Shown here: in pieces, positions 1-8,593 of the stretch
Numbering within the stretch: the stretch's first letter is position 1
Layout of the letters: each line of letters opens with the position of its first letter
NCBI GenBank assembly: GCA_021442595.1
Contig: JABUST010000117.1
Span: 1 to 54,552 of the forward strand
Length of the DNA stretch: 54,552 nt
Origin: Lachnospiraceae bacterium
GTDB taxonomy: Bacteria; Bacillota; Clostridia; Lachnospirales; Bianqueaceae
Direction of reading: 5' to 3'
Made by a program: the position numbers and the translations under genes
Notes under the pieces: generated by a model
What the model was told of the DNA's origin: nothing
Seen by the model: only the letters and a program-made list of their open reading frames with translations
The model's database searches: none

Positions 1-43
1 GAAGCGGTTTGGATTTGCATAATTAGGCAGTGGTGTTACAAAA

Positions 44-781
44 ATGCTTGACCACTACAAACTCAAGCAGATCAGCGATTCTCTAAAGAACGAGGAAGTA
101 TATGCCGCCTTGGGCGTTTCTGCACCCAAAGGGCTGCTGCTTTACGGAGAACCCGGCGTAGGAAAGTCATTGATGGCCAACGCCATCATTGAAGAGAGCG
201 GGAGACAGGTATTTACCTGCCGCAAAGAAAAACCAAACGGCGATTTCATTAATGAAATCAAAGAAACCTTTGATAAAGCTGCCGAAAACGCTCCGTCCAT
301 CGTCTATCTGGATGATATGGACAAGTTTACAAACGGCGACGAGAACCATCCTGATGCGGAGGAGTATGTTACTGTTCAATCCTGCATTGACAGGGTTAAG
401 GAGAAGAGGGTGTTTGTTCTTGCCACGGCCAACAACATCCGGTGTCTCCCCAATTCTTTGCGCCGTGTCGGAAGATTTGATCGAAAGATTGAAGTTCGAG
501 CTCCGAGAGGCGAAGATGCAGAGAAAATTATAGGTCATTATCTTGAAAATAAAAAGTATGTGGATGGCATGGATGCCAGGACTATTGCCAGAATCATGAA
601 TGGAAGATCCTGCGCCGAAATTGAGAAGTATTACCGGAAAGCAAAGGAAATCATCTCATTGAACATAGATTTCGTCGGGATGGTCGCCGCCGCTTTGACC
701 CAAAAGCACATTCTGTCTGCAGTTGACATTAATCAAATCAAGAGCGAATGCACGATAAAAAGAAATGTCTCCCTTGTATAA
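44..781 (+). CDS. FtsH-like AAA+ ATPase lacking the protease domain (possible remnant)
   Basis: A 245-residue AAA+ ATPase. Walker A is GEPGVGKS (residues 35-42), Walker B is IVYLDD (about 86-91), and the second region of homology with arginine finger is LRRVGRFDRK (about 138-147), all typical of the FtsH/Cdc48 branch. In related Clostridia proteins the AAA part is followed by an M41 zinc protease with an HEXXH motif. Here residues after about 195 jump straight into a helical stretch like the C-terminal tail of FtsH proteins, and no HEXXH is present. An in-frame stop at 20-22 precedes the ATG and no good ribosome binding site is visible, so the 5' end may also be damaged. It lies before a PLD/helicase gene in the same direction. 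ATPase assignment is firm; activity in the cell is uncertain. Confidence 0.7.
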   Translation: MLDHYKLKQISDSLKNEEVYAALGVSAPKGLLLYGEPGVGKSLMANAIIEESGRQVFTCRKEKPNGDFINEIKETFDKAAENAPSIVYLDDMDKFTNGDENHPDAEEYVTVQSCIDRVKEKRVFVLATANNIRCLPNSLRRVGRFDRKIEVRAPRGEDAEKIIGHYLENKKYVDGMDARTIARIMNGRSCAEIEKYYRKAKEIISLNIDFVGMVAAALTQKHILSAVDINQIKSECTIKRNVSLV

Positions 782-852
782 ACTCGTCCTGTGAATTATC
801 CTTAGAGAATAGCTAAGGTTGCCGGAACGAGTAATTAGTATAAATCGGCAAC
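782..852 (+). other. Nested, mutually exclusive inverted repeats between AAA gene and helicase gene
   Basis: Three inverted repeats overlap here. ACTCGT (782-787) pairs with ACGAGT (827-832). CCTTAG (800-805) pairs with CTAAGG (813-818). GTTGCCG (818-824) pairs with CGGCAAC (846-852). The last cannot form together with the first two because the segments overlap. No T-tract follows, so this is not a normal terminator. It could be a leader that switches between folds upstream of the helicase gene, or the scar of a small mobile element. Confidence 0.4.
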
Positions 853-976
853 TAAGTATCCTATGGGAGTCGCCGAGAAAGCAGGAAATACAGATAAGCG
901 GCGACCGGAGGATAAAGATAAGTTGCCGCCTTTTGCAGAAGTTGGAAATCGCGGCGACCTGAATAAGGAGGCGACC

Positions 977-3900
977 ATGCTGCATCCGGGTTTATATGAG
1001 CAGATCATCAACCGGGCCCTATCCGGTGAGCTTTCGGGGATTCCCGAGGCCCGCAAGGCCGTTGCGCCCATTGACGAGGCGGAGGCCTCGAAGGTGCTGG
1101 CCAAATACATAGCGGATGTTGTACAAAAGGGTCTGGATAATGTGGTGGACAACGGGGGCGACATCGCATCCCAGGTGGAGCTGGCCAACCGTATCGTGGA
1201 GCTCATCAAAGGCGCCACCCGGGAGGAGGAATTCGAGTCCTTAAGTGTCGCACTGAGCGAAGACAGCAAGGCACAGCAGCTCCTGGCGCTCTTGCATGAT
1301 GCTGACCCGCGCCTGGCTCTGGGCAAGTCGGCTTCAGACATGGAGAGGCCGGAGACGTCCATCGCCCGGAGTTCCCTGTTCACGGGAGCTGTTCATGAGC
1401 CCCAGATGTACACGGAGCTGAAGAAGGAGATCCTCTCTGCAGACCGTATCGACATGCTGGTGTCCTTCATTAAGTGGAGCGGTCTTCGGCTTATCATGGA
1501 TGAGCTCAGGGAGTTCACTCAAAACGGCGGTGAACTGCGCATCATCACCACCTCCTACATGGGAGCCACCGATGTGAAGGCCATGGAGGAGCTGCGGAAG
1601 CTGCCCAACACGAAGATCAAAGTCAGCTATGACACCAAACGAACCCGCCTCCACGCCAAGACCTATGTTTTCTACAGAAACTCCGGATTTACCACCGCTT
1701 ACGTGGGCTCCTCCAACCTGTCCAATGCAGCCATATCCAGTGGTCTGGAGTGGAATGTGAAGGTGACCTGCACGGACCTGCCGGAGACCATTGACAAGAT
1801 TTCTGCTACCTTTGAAAGCTACTGGAACTCCTTTGAATTTGAATACTATTCTGAAGATCAGAAGGAGCGCCTGGCCAGAGCCCTCATGGCGGAAAAGTAC
1901 TTTGATAGCAACGACAGCAATCAATACACCATGGACATTGCACCCTATGCTTATCAGCAGGAGATCCTGGACAAGCTGGAGGCAGAGCGCCGGGTGCGGG
2001 GCTATACCCGGAATCTGGTGGTGGCTGCCACGGGAACCGGCAAGACCGTCATCTCTGCTTTGGACTATAAGCGCTTCTGCAAGCAGAATCCTCAGCATCC
2101 CTGCCGGTTGCTGTTTGTGGCTCATCGGGAGGAGATTTTGAAGCAGAGCCTGTACACCTTCCGGGCAGTTTTGAAGGATGCCAACTTCGGCGATCTCTTC
2201 GTGGGAAGCTATAAACCGGAGAGTATCGACCATCTTTTTATCTCCATACAGACCTTGAATTCTCAGGATTTTACAGAAAAGACGGCAAACGACTTTTTCG
2301 ATTACATCATCGTGGATGAGTTCCATCACGCGGCGGCCCCTACCTACAAAAAACTGCTGAACTACTATCAGCCGAAGATCCTCCTGGGCCTCACCGCCAC
2401 CCCGGAGCGTATGGACGGAAAGAGCATTCTGCCCTATTTTCATGACCGCATTGCGGCGGAGATCCGCCTGCCGGAGGCCATCGATCGGAAGCTGCTGTCT
2501 CCCTTCCAATATTTCGGCGTCACGGACACCATTGACCTGAATGACCTGAAGTGGAGCGTTGGGGGCTACGACAAGGGTGAGCTAACCAAGATTTATACCC
2601 TGAGTGGTATGATGGCTGAAAGACGGGCAGACCTGGTGGTACAATCTCTCCTCAAATATGTGACCGATATCGACAGGGTGAAGGGCCTTGGCTTTTGTGT
2701 ATCGATGGACCACGCGGAATTTATGTGCCGCTACTTTAATCAGAGGGGTATTCCCTCCATGTTCCTGACCGGGAACTCCCCGGATGAGGAGAGAAGGAGC
2801 GCCAAACAGAAGCTGGTTTCCGGAGATGTTCGCTTTATCTTTGTGGTGGATATTTATAACGAGGGTGTGGACATTCCGGAGGTGAACACGGTTCTCTTCC
2901 TGCGCCCCACAGAGTCTCTGACTATTTTCCTGCAGCAGCTGGGCCGTGGTCTCCGTTTGGCGGAGGATAAAGAGTGCCTGACAGTGCTGGATTTCATCGG
3001 TCAGGCCAATAAAAAATATAACTTTGAGGATAAGTTTGCAGCTCTCCTGTCCAACACCACCCGCAGTGTCACCAGAGAGATCAAGGACGGTTTTATCTCT
3101 GCCCCCAAGGGCTGCTATATTCAGCTGGAAAAGAAGGCTGCCGGATATATTCTGGATAATATCCGGGCTTCCTACGGAAACAGCGCCGGTCTGGTGAGCC
3201 GCATTGCATCCTTTGATTCGGATACCGGTCTGAAGCTGAGCCTGAAAAATTTTCTGGACTATTATCATTTGGATCCTAAAGCGCTGTATAAGTTCTCTTC
3301 CTTCTCCAGGTTGTGTGCCAGAGCGGATGTTCGTCCTGATTTTTCAGAGCCGTTGGAGGACATCCTGACCAGGGCTCTGGCAAAGTTGGCCCTTGCGGAC
3401 TCCAGGCGGTGGATTAGTTTCCTCCTGAAGCTTTTGCCGAATCTGGATGATACGGATTTTGACAAGCTGTCTGACCCGGAGCAACGCATGCTGCAGATGT
3501 TTTATGTGACTGTCTGGGGAAAGACTGTTCCCGAATGGCAGAGCGATGAGGTGTTGGATAATCTTTATGCCCTTGCGGACAGCCCGGTCATGCTGCATGA
3601 GCTCATGGAGCTTCTTGAGTACCGCTATGAGCAGATCGACTTCATTGACGAGCCGGTGGATCTGGGCTTTGAGAGTCCTTTGGATCTTCACTGCACCTAT
3701 ACCCGGGACCAGATTCTGGTGGCTATGGACTATATGAATCCTTCCATCGTCCGTGAGGGTGTGAAGTGGCTGCCGGAGAAGCAGCTGGATGTGTTCTTCG
3801 TGACTCTGAATAAGGCAGATAAGGACTATTCCCCCACCACCATGTACAACGACTATTCCATCAGCGAGAGTCTGTTCCATTGGCAGAGCCAGAGCACCAC

Positions 3901-4144
3901 ATCGGAGAACTCTGTGACCGGACAGCGGTACATTCATCATAGAGCTAAGGGGAGCCGCGTGCTGCTCTTTGTCCGGGAGTTTAAGACGGACCGCATTTCC
4001 GGAGGGGCAGAGGCTTATACCTTTCTGGGAACCGCCAATTATGTGAAGCATGTGGGCTCAAGACCCATGAATATTACCTGGAGATTGGATAGACCCATTC
4101 CCGCCAGGTTCCTCAAGAAAACCGGCAAGCTGGTGGTGGGATGA
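977..4144 (+). CDS. PLD-like nuclease / superfamily II helicase with DUF3427-type C-terminus
   Basis: A large (1055-residue) DNA-processing enzyme. Residues 1-130 are of unknown type. A phospholipase-D-like nuclease domain follows, with HAK at 226-228 and GSSN at 244-247. Next is a superfamily II helicase with Walker A ATGTGKT (351-357), a DEFH box (447-450), motif III LTATPER and motif VI QQLGRGLR (653-660). The C-terminal third resembles the DUF3427 family, ending in a typical GTANYVKHVGSRPMNI stretch. Start chosen at 977 because AAGGAGG lies at 965-971, five bases upstream; an in-frame ATG at 863 lacks this. The family is common in accessory and defence-type regions. No methyltransferase or other defence partner is seen, so a role in phage defence or repair is inference. 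Its stop codon lies in a tandem repeat. Confidence 0.85.
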   Translation: MLHPGLYEQIINRALSGELSGIPEARKAVAPIDEAEASKVLAKYIADVVQKGLDNVVDNGGDIASQVELANRIVELIKGATREEEFESLSVALSEDSKAQQLLALLHDADPRLALGKSASDMERPETSIARSSLFTGAVHEPQMYTELKKEILSADRIDMLVSFIKWSGLRLIMDELREFTQNGGELRIITTSYMGATDVKAMEELRKLPNTKIKVSYDTKRTRLHAKTYVFYRNSGFTTAYVGSSNLSNAAISSGLEWNVKVTCTDLPETIDKISATFESYWNSFEFEYYSEDQKERLARALMAEKYFDSNDSNQYTMDIAPYAYQQEILDKLEAERRVRGYTRNLVVAATGTGKTVISALDYKRFCKQNPQHPCRLLFVAHREEILKQSLYTFRAVLKDANFGDLFVGSYKPESIDHLFISIQTLNSQDFTEKTANDFFDYIIVDEFHHAAAPTYKKLLNYYQPKILLGLTATPERMDGKSILPYFHDRIAAEIRLPEAIDRKLLSPFQYFGVTDTIDLNDLKWSVGGYDKGELTKIYTLSGMMAERRADLVVQSLLKYVTDIDRVKGLGFCVSMDHAEFMCRYFNQRGIPSMFLTGNSPDEERRSAKQKLVSGDVRFIFVVDIYNEGVDIPEVNTVLFLRPTESLTIFLQQLGRGLRLAEDKECLTVLDFIGQANKKYNFEDKFAALLSNTTRSVTREIKDGFISAPKGCYIQLEKKAAGYILDNIRASYGNSAGLVSRIASFDSDTGLKLSLKNFLDYYHLDPKALYKFSSFSRLCARADVRPDFSEPLEDILTRALAKLALADSRRWISFLLKLLPNLDDTDFDKLSDPEQRMLQMFYVTVWGKTVPEWQSDEVLDNLYALADSPVMLHELMELLEYRYEQIDFIDEPVDLGFESPLDLHCTYTRDQILVAMDYMNPSIVREGVKWLPEKQLDVFFVTLNKADKDYSPTTMYNDYSISESLFHWQSQSTTSENSVTGQRYIHHRAKGSRVLLFVREFKTDRISGGAEAYTFLGTANYVKHVGSRPMNITWRLDRPIPARFLKKTGKLVVG

Positions 4145-4223
4145 AATCCTGGCAGTATGCGTCTACGGTGGGATGAGTACGGTGGCAGTATGCGTCTACG
4201 GTGGGATGAGTACGGTGGCAGGA
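4135..4223 (+). repeat. 33-bp tandem repeat overlapping the helicase stop codon
   Basis: Two perfect 33-bp copies (4151-4183 and 4184-4216) are flanked by partial copies. The ten bases GGTGGGATGA occur at 4135-4144, 4167-4176 and 4200-4209. The first contains the stop codon of the helicase gene, so the array seems to have grown out of the 3' end of the gene. Length is a multiple of three. Confidence 0.85.
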
Positions 4224-4260
4224 TGAATCTGTATCTCACATAACAAATACTTAATACACA

Positions 4261-4306
4261 AATGACCATATCGGCAGAGATGCCAATATGGTCATTATTG
4301 TTTTAC
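4261..4306 (+). terminator. Rho-independent terminator after the helicase gene
   Basis: AATGACCATAT (4261-4271) pairs with ATATGGTCATT (4286-4296), with an inner GGCA/TGCC extension and a GAGA loop, followed by ATTGTTTTA. It probably ends the plus-strand accessory transcript. On the minus strand only a weak T-poor tail follows. Confidence 0.75.
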
Positions 4307-4328
4307 TAATAGGTGTTTCGGTTTTTAG

Positions 4329-4373
4329 CCCTTTCGGCAAAAGAGAATAATTGCCGACAGGGTCTTTTTATTT
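4329..4373 (+). terminator. Second plus-strand terminator, overlapping the symporter stop
   Basis: CCCTTTCGGCAA (4329-4340) pairs with TTGCCGACAGGG (4351-4362) with one mismatch and is followed on the plus strand by TCTTTTTATTT. The T-tract covers the 3' end of the minus-strand symporter gene, so it mainly blocks read-through from the left into the antisense of that operon. Confidence 0.65.
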
Positions 4374-5762
4374 GATGATCCCCAATGACTGCAGGAGCAT
4401 GACGAAGAGGAGGAAGGGGGCGATGAACCGCACCATGACGATATAGAGGGGTTTGCGGATGAATTTCTTGCCGTTTTTTTCCATCTCGGAGCACGCATAT
4501 TCGGGTTTCATGATCCAGCCTATGAGCACGCATTCGGCAATGGCCACGATGGGCATCAGGACGGAATTGGAAAGATAATCCATGACGTCCAGCACCTGAG
4601 CCACAGAGCCGTTGGGAAGGGGAAGTTCGAAGTAGAGGGCGTTGTAACCCAGGCATACGATGATGGCCAGCACAAAGGTGCAGGCGCTGCAGATGAGGAC
4701 GGCCTTCTTCCGGGTGAAGCTGAACTTGTCAATGACGCTGGATACGATAGCTTCCAGGATGGAAACGGAGGATGTCAGGGCGGCGAAGAATACCAGCAGG
4801 AAGAACACCAGGCCCACGAAGGCACCCAGCTGTCCCATGCTGTTGAAGACCTTGGGCAGAGTGATGAACATCAAACTGGGACCGGCGGACATGCCTTCCC
4901 GTCCGGAGAACACGAAGACTGCGGGAATGATCATGACGCCTGCCAGGAATGCCACCAGGGTGTCGAAGATCTCGATCTGATTGATGGACTTGCTCATGTC
5001 CACATCATCCTTCATGTAGGAACCGTATGCCACCATGATGCCCATTGCCACGCTGAGGGAATAGAACATCTGGGACATGGCATCCGAGATGACACGGAGA
5101 AGGCCGGTGAAAGATAGATCTTTGAAATCCGGGATAACGTATATGGAGAGCCCCTCCAGACCGGAGCGGGTAATGCCTGAATCATCGGTGTGATGCAGCG
5201 TAATGCTGAATACGGAGATGCCGATGATCATGATGAACAGCATAGGCATCAGGATACGGGAGCAGCGCTCGATGCCTTTGTCCACGCCCAGGAAGACAAT
5301 GAGGACGTTGGCGGACAGGAAAATGATCATGTAGATTAGAGGTCCGGAATAGTCTGTGATGAATCCGGTAAAGTAACCGTCAGTTGCGGCACCGCTCATG
5401 TTGCCGGAGATGAAGGCAACGAAGTAATGCATTACCCAGCCGCCGATGACGCTGTAGTAGGGCATGATGATGAAGGGAACCAGACTGGCAAAAATACCCA
5501 GGGGGCCCCATCCCTTGCGGATGGAACCGTAGGCTGTCAGGGGGCTCTGCCGGGTTTTTCGTCCGATGGCGATCTCTGTAGTCAGCAGAGAAAATCCAAA
5601 GGTGAGGGTCAGGATCAGGTAGGTGAGCAGGAATATTCCGCCCCCGTCCTGGGCTGCCAGATAGGGGAACCGCCAGATGTTTCCAAGTCCTACGGCGCTT
5701 CCGGCGGCGGCCAGAACAAAGCCCAGACCGCTGCTGAAAGAACCTCTTTGTTTCTTTTCCAT
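4368..5762 (-). CDS. Neurotransmitter:sodium symporter (SNF) family transporter
   Basis: A 464-residue polytopic membrane protein of the NSS (SNF) family, which couples uptake of amino acids or related small molecules to sodium. TM1 carries the family signature GLGNIWRFPY (26-34), preceded by AAAGSAV; about 11 hydrophobic segments can be counted, the number usual for short bacterial members. Substrate cannot be read from sequence; tryptophan, tyrosine or branched-chain amino acids are the usual bacterial ones. The ribosome binding site AAGAGG (5771-5776) overlaps the stop codon of a small upstream frame, so it appears to be the last gene of a minus-strand operon with a beta-mannosidase. The functional link with mannoside breakdown is not obvious. 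Confidence 0.93.
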   Translation of the reverse strand: MEKKQRGSFSSGLGFVLAAAGSAVGLGNIWRFPYLAAQDGGGIFLLTYLILTLTFGFSLLTTEIAIGRKTRQSPLTAYGSIRKGWGPLGIFASLVPFIIMPYYSVIGGWVMHYFVAFISGNMSGAATDGYFTGFITDYSGPLIYMIIFLSANVLIVFLGVDKGIERCSRILMPMLFIMIIGISVFSITLHHTDDSGITRSGLEGLSIYVIPDFKDLSFTGLLRVISDAMSQMFYSLSVAMGIMVAYGSYMKDDVDMSKSINQIEIFDTLVAFLAGVMIIPAVFVFSGREGMSAGPSLMFITLPKVFNSMGQLGAFVGLVFFLLVFFAALTSSVSILEAIVSSVIDKFSFTRKKAVLICSACTFVLAIIVCLGYNALYFELPLPNGSVAQVLDVMDYLSNSVLMPIVAIAECVLIGWIMKPEYACSEMEKNGKKFIRKPLYIVMVRFIAPFLLFVMLLQSLGIIK

Positions 5763-5773
5763 AACAAAACCTC

Positions 5774-5946
5774 TTAGTTAAAATTTCCCTTATTCCCTTC
5801 CCTCAGGATCTGCTCGCTTTCCAGTTCGCCGCCGGTTTTGACGATGTCCCGTCCGAAGCGGTCGTAGAGGCCCATGAGGGATTTGTTCAGTTTGTCCCGC
5901 TTTTCGGTGCGCTCGTTTTCGGACAGGGTGATCTGTTTTTTTTCAT
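5774..5946 (-). CDS. Small protein, frame broken at an A8 run (hypothetical)
   Basis: Read on the minus strand, an ATG at 5946-5944 overlaps the beta-mannosidase stop as ATGA, and is followed by eight A's (plus-strand 5936-5943). As written, the ATG frame stops after 19 codons. With one more A in the run it would give a 57-residue hydrophilic protein beginning MKKKQITLSENERTEK and ending at the TAA at 5774-5776, which itself sits in the ribosome binding site of the symporter. The open frame beyond the A-run looks natural: charged, with an LMGLYDRFGRDIVKTGGELE core and no stops. Either the assembly has dropped a base, or the gene is decayed, or polymerase/ribosome slippage on the A-run makes a fraction of full product. 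No family is recognised. Confidence 0.4.
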
Positions 5947-8447
5947 CTTCCGATATTGTAGACAGTGCGGATGGTCATTCCAGAGTTCAGCTCTTCGGCG
6001 GTGGGTGCCTGATCGGCGGGGCCTCTCCAAACAGCGGTGAGAGTCTTTTCAGCTGCGTCCGTCAGATCGAAGTAGTTGTCCGACAGCACCAGGTCGTAGT
6101 GCTCAAAGTCGATCTCTACATGGCTGGCATACTTCTCGGCCTGCACGTTGATAGTATAAGTAACCGTGTCTGCCTTGCAGGTCTGATTTTTGGAACAGAC
6201 AGCGCTGCTTTGATGAATTTCCTGTTCTGTCACAACAGCCTTCACCCTGGGATCCTGCAGGTGGAAACGGCGGGGCTTCTCAAAGAGCAGGGAGGAAGAG
6301 ACCAGAATACTTCCGTCTTCATCTTGCAGCTCGTAGGCCAGGAAGCGGTCCCGGGCATAGCCCTTGATGGAAGCGGCAAATTCCTTCTGGGTAATGTCCA
6401 GAGAGGTGAGGGCGTCAACATTAACAGGGGCGGAGCCGGCTTCGTATACATTGAAATCGGAGTCCAGAATGCGGTAGGTGAGGGTGCCTTTGAAGACTCG
6501 CATGGTCTCGTTGGACACGTTGAAGACTACCTTGGTGCCTTCCTCATGGGCAGACAGGAGCACTGGAGCGAAGAAGCGCTTGGCTCCGTAGTGCAGGGCC
6601 TTCCAGCGGCCGAAGTAGTCGATGGAGGACCAGGAGCACACGGGCCAGCTGTCGTTCAGCTGCCAGTAGATGGCGCCCATGCAGCGACCCCGGAAGCGGC
6701 GGAAATGCTCTACGCCGTAGCGGATGGCATCCAGCTGCAGCAGCTGGGAGGCATAGACCAGGGAAGTGAAATCGTAGGGATAGAGGTACTTGTCGGACAG
6801 ATAGGAGATGATCTTGTTGTTGCCGGAGAGGCACTTCTGGTGGTTCTCCATGACGGCCCCGAAGGGATTCATGTCCTCCTCCCGGGCGAAGCTGCGGATG
6901 GTCTTCACAGAGGGGAAGGCCTCGAAGCCGAACTCGGAGCAGAAGCGGAAGTAGTGCCGGCGGTAGCTCTCAAAGGGAATGCTGCCGTGCCATGCTCCCC
7001 AGTAGTGGGCGTCACCCCGGTTCTCGTCCTGGGGATCGTCAAAGCCGCCTCCGGAGGAGGGGGAGGAGGGCCAGTAAAAGATGTCCGGGCATTCTACGTC
7101 GCACAGGTCCGGCATCAGGTGCTCGTAGAGCTCCAGATAATCCAGCTTGTCCCGGGCGGAGTCCTTGCACTCATCCCAGCCGATGACAGCCTCTTCCATC
7201 TCGTTGTTTCCACTGATGATGCCGATGCAGGCATGGTCACGGATGCGGCGGATCTGGTCCCGGCACTCGGCCATGATGTTTTCTTTAAAGTCCTTGCTCA
7301 GGCGCACGTTGCAGCAGGCCACCATGAAGTCCTGCCACAGCAGGATGCCCAGCTCGTCACAGATGTCATAAAACTCGTTGCTGCAGTAGAAGCCGCCGCC
7401 CCAGATGCGGACGCTGTTGAAGTTTGCAGCTACGCAGTCCTCCAGAAGCCGGCGGGAGCGCTCCGTATTCATGCGGGGGATCAGGTTATCCTCCGGCACA
7501 TAGCTGGCACCCATGGCGAAGATCTTTACACTATTGACGGTGAAGCAGAACTCCCGTCCCCAGGTGTCGGGGCCGTTGGAAACGGTGAGGGTCCGAAGGC
7601 CCAGCCGGGAGGTGTAGGTGTCCAGCACATCTTCTCCCGACTCCAGGAGCACCTGAACCTTGTACAGAGGCTGGTCGCCATAGCCGTGGGGCCACCAGAG
7701 CCGGGCGTTTTCCACCGTCACAGCGCCCTTGCCTTTGGAATTCAGCTGAGTTTCGAAGACCTGCCCGTCGGGAGCGGTGACCTTCAGAGTCATGGTAAGG
7801 TTCCCGGCTCCGTGGAGGGTCTCCGCCTGACAGCTTATGGTGACGTCCGTTCCGCTTTTAGTCTTTTTGTGCTGCTGACGGAGGAACACGTTGGAGAGGC
7901 GGTCGGTATTGTAGCAGAGCAGGGTCACCGGGCGGTAGATGCCGCAGTCCGGCAGCTTGGGACCCCAGTCCCAGCCGAAGCTGTAGTTGGCCTTGCGGAT
8001 CTGGGAGAAGCCGTCCATGGTGCAGCTGTGGCCCCAGGCGAAGTGCCGGTGCTGCAGGTCGTTAATGTAAGCCACGGGGGAGTGAAAGTGGATCAGCAGC
8101 TGATTCTCTCCCTCCTTCAGGGCCTCCTTCACATCAAATTCGAAGATGCGGTGCATGTTGCAGGCATAGCCTACCTCAAGACCGTTCACATAAATGTCGG
8201 CGATGGTGTCGATGCCTTCAAAGCGCAGCACCTGATACTCCTGCGCCAACTCTTTGGGGGATACTGTAAAGTCGCAGATGAAGTCCCAATCTTCTTCAGA
8301 CAGGGGCGTCAGCAGGGGCTCGTTCTCGCCGTCGTAGGGATCCGGGATCTTCCCGAAGCTGTAGAGGGTCTGGTACATGGAGAAGGGCACCCGGCAGGGC
8401 AGGTCTCCGTATGTGGGGTGGCGCAGTATGAAATTTGTCAGTTCCAT
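5943..8447 (-). CDS. Beta-mannosidase, glycoside hydrolase family 2
   Basis: An 834-residue cytoplasmic glycosidase that should remove terminal beta-linked mannose from oligosaccharides. Domain order is the GH2 one: sugar-binding jelly roll (about 1-180), immunoglobulin-like domain (about 185-285), TIM barrel (about 300-620), then C-terminal beta domains. The acid/base is Glu416 in SGNNEM and the nucleophile Glu505 in CSEFGFEAFPS. RIWGGGFY (347-354) and the WQLNDSWPVCSW stretch are typical of beta-mannosidases rather than beta-galactosidases. There is no signal peptide. It starts the operon with the small frame and the SNF symporter and is preceded by the carboxypeptidase gene on the same strand. 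Substrate is inferred from family; another beta-glycoside is possible. Confidence 0.9.
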   Translation of the reverse strand: MELTNFILRHPTYGDLPCRVPFSMYQTLYSFGKIPDPYDGENEPLLTPLSEEDWDFICDFTVSPKELAQEYQVLRFEGIDTIADIYVNGLEVGYACNMHRIFEFDVKEALKEGENQLLIHFHSPVAYINDLQHRHFAWGHSCTMDGFSQIRKANYSFGWDWGPKLPDCGIYRPVTLLCYNTDRLSNVFLRQQHKKTKSGTDVTISCQAETLHGAGNLTMTLKVTAPDGQVFETQLNSKGKGAVTVENARLWWPHGYGDQPLYKVQVLLESGEDVLDTYTSRLGLRTLTVSNGPDTWGREFCFTVNSVKIFAMGASYVPEDNLIPRMNTERSRRLLEDCVAANFNSVRIWGGGFYCSNEFYDICDELGILLWQDFMVACCNVRLSKDFKENIMAECRDQIRRIRDHACIGIISGNNEMEEAVIGWDECKDSARDKLDYLELYEHLMPDLCDVECPDIFYWPSSPSSGGGFDDPQDENRGDAHYWGAWHGSIPFESYRRHYFRFCSEFGFEAFPSVKTIRSFAREEDMNPFGAVMENHQKCLSGNNKIISYLSDKYLYPYDFTSLVYASQLLQLDAIRYGVEHFRRFRGRCMGAIYWQLNDSWPVCSWSSIDYFGRWKALHYGAKRFFAPVLLSAHEEGTKVVFNVSNETMRVFKGTLTYRILDSDFNVYEAGSAPVNVDALTSLDITQKEFAASIKGYARDRFLAYELQDEDGSILVSSSLLFEKPRRFHLQDPRVKAVVTEQEIHQSSAVCSKNQTCKADTVTYTINVQAEKYASHVEIDFEHYDLVLSDNYFDLTDAAEKTLTAVWRGPADQAPTAEELNSGMTIRTVYNIGR

Positions 8448-8485
8448 GGATGAGTGCTCCTGATATGGATCAGTTTTAGAATCAT

Positions 8486-8525
8486 GGACCGGCCCGGGGC
8501 CGGTCCGTTTGTTTTATGTTTGTTT
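8486..8525 (+). terminator. Plus-oriented terminator between two minus-strand genes
   Basis: GGACCGGCC (8486-8494) pairs perfectly with GGCCGGTCC (8498-8506) and is followed on the plus strand by GTTTGTTTTATGTTTG and more T's. On the minus strand, where both neighbours are read, the hairpin is followed by ATGATTCT with no T-tract. A second hairpin lies at 8531-8557 (TGCCG, GACCGG / CCGGTC, CGGCA), also without a minus-strand T-tract. Confidence 0.6.
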
Positions 8526-8593
8526 TTGGGTGCCGATGACCGGAGGCCGGTCCGGCAGTTGATCGGTCAATGCTTTAATGGCACCGGCATGGA

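Noticed and set aside
863-976. 38-residue N-terminal extension of the helicase from the ATG at 863
   Set aside because: The ATG at 977 has AAGGAGG at ideal distance and the family starts there; the upstream part holds short repeats instead (GCGGCGACC at 898-906 and 951-959).
5874-8453. Very long open frame on the plus strand opposite the beta-mannosidase
   Set aside because: Its translation is low-complexity in Val, Gly, His and Leu, as shadow frames of a GC-biased gene are; the minus-strand frame has a full GH2 family match. Only an antisense RNA, not a protein, is kept as a possibility.
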